DNA of 8,358 bases from an uncultured Pelagibacteraceae bacterium. Its GTDB lineage: Bacteria > Pseudomonadota > Alphaproteobacteria > Pelagibacterales > Pelagibacteraceae. The position numbers were made by a program, and so were the translations under genes. The notes beneath the pieces were generated by a model that saw only the letters and a list, made by a program, of their open reading frames with translations, did no database searches and had not been told where the DNA came from. Each line of letters begins with the position of its first letter. Position 1 is the stretch's first letter. Location: contig CACFKO010000024.1 of assembly GCA_902566925.1 (NCBI GenBank), positions 1 through 8,358 of the forward strand, read 5' to 3'. Positions 6,682 to 8,358 of the stretch are shown here, one piece after another.

Positions 6682-7533
6682 ATGAAAATAAGCCAAGAAA
6701 TACAAAAAAAATTAACCAGTGAATGGTTTAAGTTTTTACAGAGCAAGATTTGTCAAGAGTTTGAAAATATTGAAAAACAATTTTCAAAAAGAAAAAAATT
6801 AAAACCTAAATATTTTAAAAAAAATCAGTGGAAAAAGAAAAATATTAATGACGGTGGGGGTATATTCTATATTCTTAAAGATGGAGAGGTTTTTGACAAA
6901 GTTGGTGTTAACCATTCCACAGTTCAAGGTTCGTTTCCAAAAAAATTTAAATCAAACATACCTGGAACAAAAAAAAGTAATTCTTATTGGGCCTCAGGGA
7001 TATCGGTTGTTGCCCATATGAAAAATCCTAAAATGCCAGCTGTTCATTTTAATACAAGGTTTGTTATAACTTCAAAAGGTTGGTTTGGAGGTGGCATGGA
7101 TGTTACGCCAAGTTTTTCAGATCGAAATGAAAAAAAACTGCTTCACAAAAAACTAAAAAAATTATGTAAAAATAATAATAAAAACTTTAATAATTACAAA
7201 AAATGGTGTGACAGGTATTTCTATATAAAGCATAAAAAGGAGGCCAGAGGTATTGGTGGAATTTTTTTTGATTATCTTTACAAAGATTGGAAAAAAAACT
7301 TTAAATTTATAAGAGAACTTGGCATTTGTTTTATTGATGTTTCAAAAAATATGATAGAAAAGAAAACTTTTTCTGGTTGGTCAAAAAAACAGAAAGAAGA
7401 TCAGTTGATCAAAAGAGGTAAATATGTAGAATTCAATTTACTTTACGATAGAGGGACTAAGTTTGGCCTTAATACCGGTGGAAATCTTGATGCAATTTTT
7501 ATGTCACTTCCCCCGAAAGCGAAATGGAAATGA
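6682..7533 (+). CDS. hemF: Oxygen-dependent coproporphyrinogen III oxidase
   Basis: Performs the aerobic oxidative decarboxylation of coproporphyrinogen III to protoporphyrinogen IX in heme synthesis, as a cytoplasmic homodimer. The 283-aa protein (family about 300) shows DGGG (57-60), VNHSTVQGSFP (76-86), WASGISVVAH and VHFNTR (His112 and His122, aligned with E. coli His96 and His106), WFGGGMDVTP (134-143), His155 and His184 in YIKHKKEARG, and YVEFNLLYDRGTKFGL with SLPP near the end. The C-terminus stops soon after SLPPKAKWK, so the last segment seen in E. coli HemF is missing. The ATG at 6682 is preferred to an in-frame TTG at 6676, because MKISQEIQ is a natural beginning. It lies divergent from petABC and its TGA is immediately followed by the greA ATG. 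Lys-rich composition reflects the A+T bias. Confidence 0.96.
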   Translation: MKISQEIQKKLTSEWFKFLQSKICQEFENIEKQFSKRKKLKPKYFKKNQWKKKNINDGGGIFYILKDGEVFDKVGVNHSTVQGSFPKKFKSNIPGTKKSNSYWASGISVVAHMKNPKMPAVHFNTRFVITSKGWFGGGMDVTPSFSDRNEKKLLHKKLKKLCKNNNKNFNNYKKWCDRYFYIKHKKEARGIGGIFFDYLYKDWKKNFKFIRELGICFIDVSKNMIEKKTFSGWSKKQKEDQLIKRGKYVEFNLLYDRGTKFGLNTGGNLDAIFMSLPPKAKWK

Positions 7534-8010
7534 ATGGAAAAAGAACCAATTACAGTTGAGGGCTTAAAAAAGCTTAAAGAAGAATTAGAGGACCTAAAAA
7601 ATAATAAGAGGCCAAAAGTGGTTGCGGCTATTGCTGAAGCTAGAGCTCATGGTGATTTAAAAGAAAATGCAGAATATCATGCAGCCAAAGAACAGCAGGG
7701 TCATATTGAAGGTAGAGTTTTAGAGATTAATAATATTATTGCTTTAGCAAATGTTATTGATGTAACAAAAATGGAAAATGATGGTAGAATTATTTTTGGA
7801 TCAACAGTAACAGTAAAAGATATAGAGAGTGAAAAAAAAAAATCATTTAAAATTGTAGGAAAAGACGAAGCTAATATTGAAAAAAGTTTGATTTATTTTA
7901 AGTCGCCAATGGGAAAATCTTTAATCGGGAAAACAATTAAAGATTTAGTGACTGTAAATACACCTTCTGGAGAGAAAAGTTTTGAAGTTTTAGAAGTAAA
8001 ATATATTTAG
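7534..8010 (+). CDS. greA: Transcription elongation factor GreA
   Basis: Binds the secondary channel of RNA polymerase and stimulates cleavage of the 3' end of nascent RNA in backtracked complexes. The 158-aa length equals that of E. coli GreA. The N-terminal coiled coil (about 1-75) carries the tip motif GDLKENAEYHAAKE (40-53) with the acidic pair Asp41 and Glu44 that coordinates the catalytic metal. The C-terminal FKBP-like domain (about 85-158) contains SPMGKSLIGK (124-133), typical of GreA, and ends in EVLEVKYI. The ATG follows the hemF stop with no spacer and no clear Shine-Dalgarno, implying coupling to hemF translation. Its stop is one base from the stop of the facing cca-like gene. 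Confidence 0.97.
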   Translation: MEKEPITVEGLKKLKEELEDLKNNKRPKVVAAIAEARAHGDLKENAEYHAAKEQQGHIEGRVLEINNIIALANVIDVTKMENDGRIIFGSTVTVKDIESEKKKSFKIVGKDEANIEKSLIYFKSPMGKSLIGKTIKDLVTVNTPSGEKSFEVLEVKYI

Positions 8011-8027
8011 CTCAAGTATATTTTTTT
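7998..8027. terminator. Candidate bidirectional hairpin between greA and the cca-like gene
   Basis: An 11-bp stem pairs 7998-8008 (AAAATATATTT) with 8014-8024 (AAGTATATTTT), with one G-U pair (8006/8016) and a 5-nt loop at 8009-8013. T residues run from 8021 to 8027, giving a T-tract for rightward transcription; on the other strand the stem itself ends in TTTT. The two facing stop codons (8008-8010 and 8014-8012) fall at the loop. The stem contains no G-C pair, so it is weak as an intrinsic terminator; function is inferred. Confidence 0.4.
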
Positions 8028-8358
8028 ATCAAATTTTTTAATTCTTCGTCCCCTAAGTTAAAATCATTTTCGATCCATTTTTGCTCAATTTTTTTTAATA
8101 TCTCCCCCATTTTTCTCCCACTTTTGAGACCTTGTTCCAAAAGATACTTTCCAGTGATAGGAAATTCAGGAATATTGATTAATTCGATTTTTTTTAAAAT
8201 ATTTACTAGATTTGCATAATTTTTTTTTGGATGAGAAATAAAATAAAATTTAGCTAAAGATACTATTTTACTTTTTCCATGATAAAATATATTTTTTTTT
8301 AAATCTTTTTCAAAAAAATTTTTATTTTTTTTCGCTTCGTAAAAATATTGATGAAAAA
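8012..8358 (-). CDS. cca: CCA tRNA nucleotidyltransferase / poly(A) polymerase family protein, C-terminal fragment
   Basis: The minus strand is open from the window edge to a TGA at 8014-8012, encoding 114 visible residues with no start, so the gene continues beyond 8358. The fragment has the C-terminal RNA-binding part of class II CCA-adding enzymes of the alphaproteobacterial type: a YHGKS segment (visible residues 25-29) resembling the family's Y-x-H-G stretch, then IPEFPITGKYLLEQGLKSG (62-80), MGEILKKIEQKWI (83-95) and NDF (97-99), matching the family pattern P-x-x-G-K-x-L-L-x-x-G-L-x-x-G followed by G-x-x-L-x-x-x-E-x-x-W. These proteins add CCA to tRNA 3' ends, or poly(A) to RNA. The nucleotidyltransferase catalytic domain is off-window, so tRNA-CCA and poly(A) activity cannot be told apart here. 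Several 7-9-nt A/T runs occur, but the frame stays intact. Confidence 0.78.
   Translation of the reverse strand, partial: FHQYFYEAKKNKNFFEKDLKKNIFYHGKSKIVSLAKFYFISHPKKNYANLVNILKKIELINIPEFPITGKYLLEQGLKSGRKMGEILKKIEQKWIENDFNLGDEELKNLIKKYT

Noticed and set aside
6472..6705. Open frame on the minus strand, 77 codons, spanning the petA/hemF spacer
   Set aside because: It covers the spacer but runs into petA in another frame and begins inside hemF; composition is random-looking and A+T-driven, with no family match I recognise.
8290..8340. Long A/T runs in the cca-like fragment as a frameshift site or pseudogene sign
   Set aside because: The frame reads through all the runs into the conserved C-terminus without a break, so no damage is visible.
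1..8358. Search for CRISPR arrays, insertion sequences, att sites, tRNAs, riboswitches, defence or toxin genes
   Set aside because: Nearly all bases are in identified housekeeping genes; no spaced repeats, transposase motifs, cloverleaf or aptamer-like segments were seen in the short gaps.

Overview
The window is a strongly A+T-rich bacterial chromosome segment (about 70% A+T by eye) packed with core genes. It most resembles a streamlined alphaproteobacterium of the SAR11/Pelagibacterales kind or another small-genome marine lineage. The grounds are the base composition, very short or overlapping gene junctions, almost no Shine-Dalgarno sequences, the order prs-rplY-pth-ychF with the long CTC-type L25, and a canonical alphaproteobacterial petABC (cytochrome bc1) operon. 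The exact lineage is an inference; no rRNA is present to settle it.

Layout. Positions 1-4018 (+) hold the 3' part of pgeF, then prs, rplY, pth and ychF: cell-wall quality control, PRPP synthesis, a ribosomal protein, peptidyl-tRNA recycling and a ribosome-associated ATPase. Positions 3995-6550 (-) hold petA-petB-petC, transcribed towards ychF, encoding the whole catalytic core of the bc1 complex. The 3' ends of ychF and petC overlap by 24 nt. A 131-bp divergent spacer (6551-6681), the longest non-coding stretch here, separates petA from hemF (+), which is followed with no spacer by greA (+). The right edge (8012-8358, -) holds the C-terminal 114 residues of a CCA tRNA nucleotidyltransferase/poly(A) polymerase-type protein whose start lies outside the window; its stop is one base from that of greA.

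How the genes relate. prs supplies PRPP for nucleotides. rplY, pth, ychF, greA and cca all serve translation or transcription. hemF makes protoporphyrinogen, a precursor of the hemes used by cytochromes b and c1 encoded by the divergent operon, so the 6551-6681 spacer may drive both heme supply and heme use.

I found no mobile element, CRISPR array, tRNA, rRNA, toxin system or unrecognised gene, and no candidate for a new biological system. The points worth a second look are fine-scale: two promoter-like elements (before prs and rplY) with the same 18-nt distance from -10 box to ATG, implying almost leaderless mRNAs; a short A/T-only hairpin spanning the two facing stop codons of greA and cca; overlapping convergent genes; a repetitive tail on L25; and a run of five Asn at the active-site mouth of Pth.
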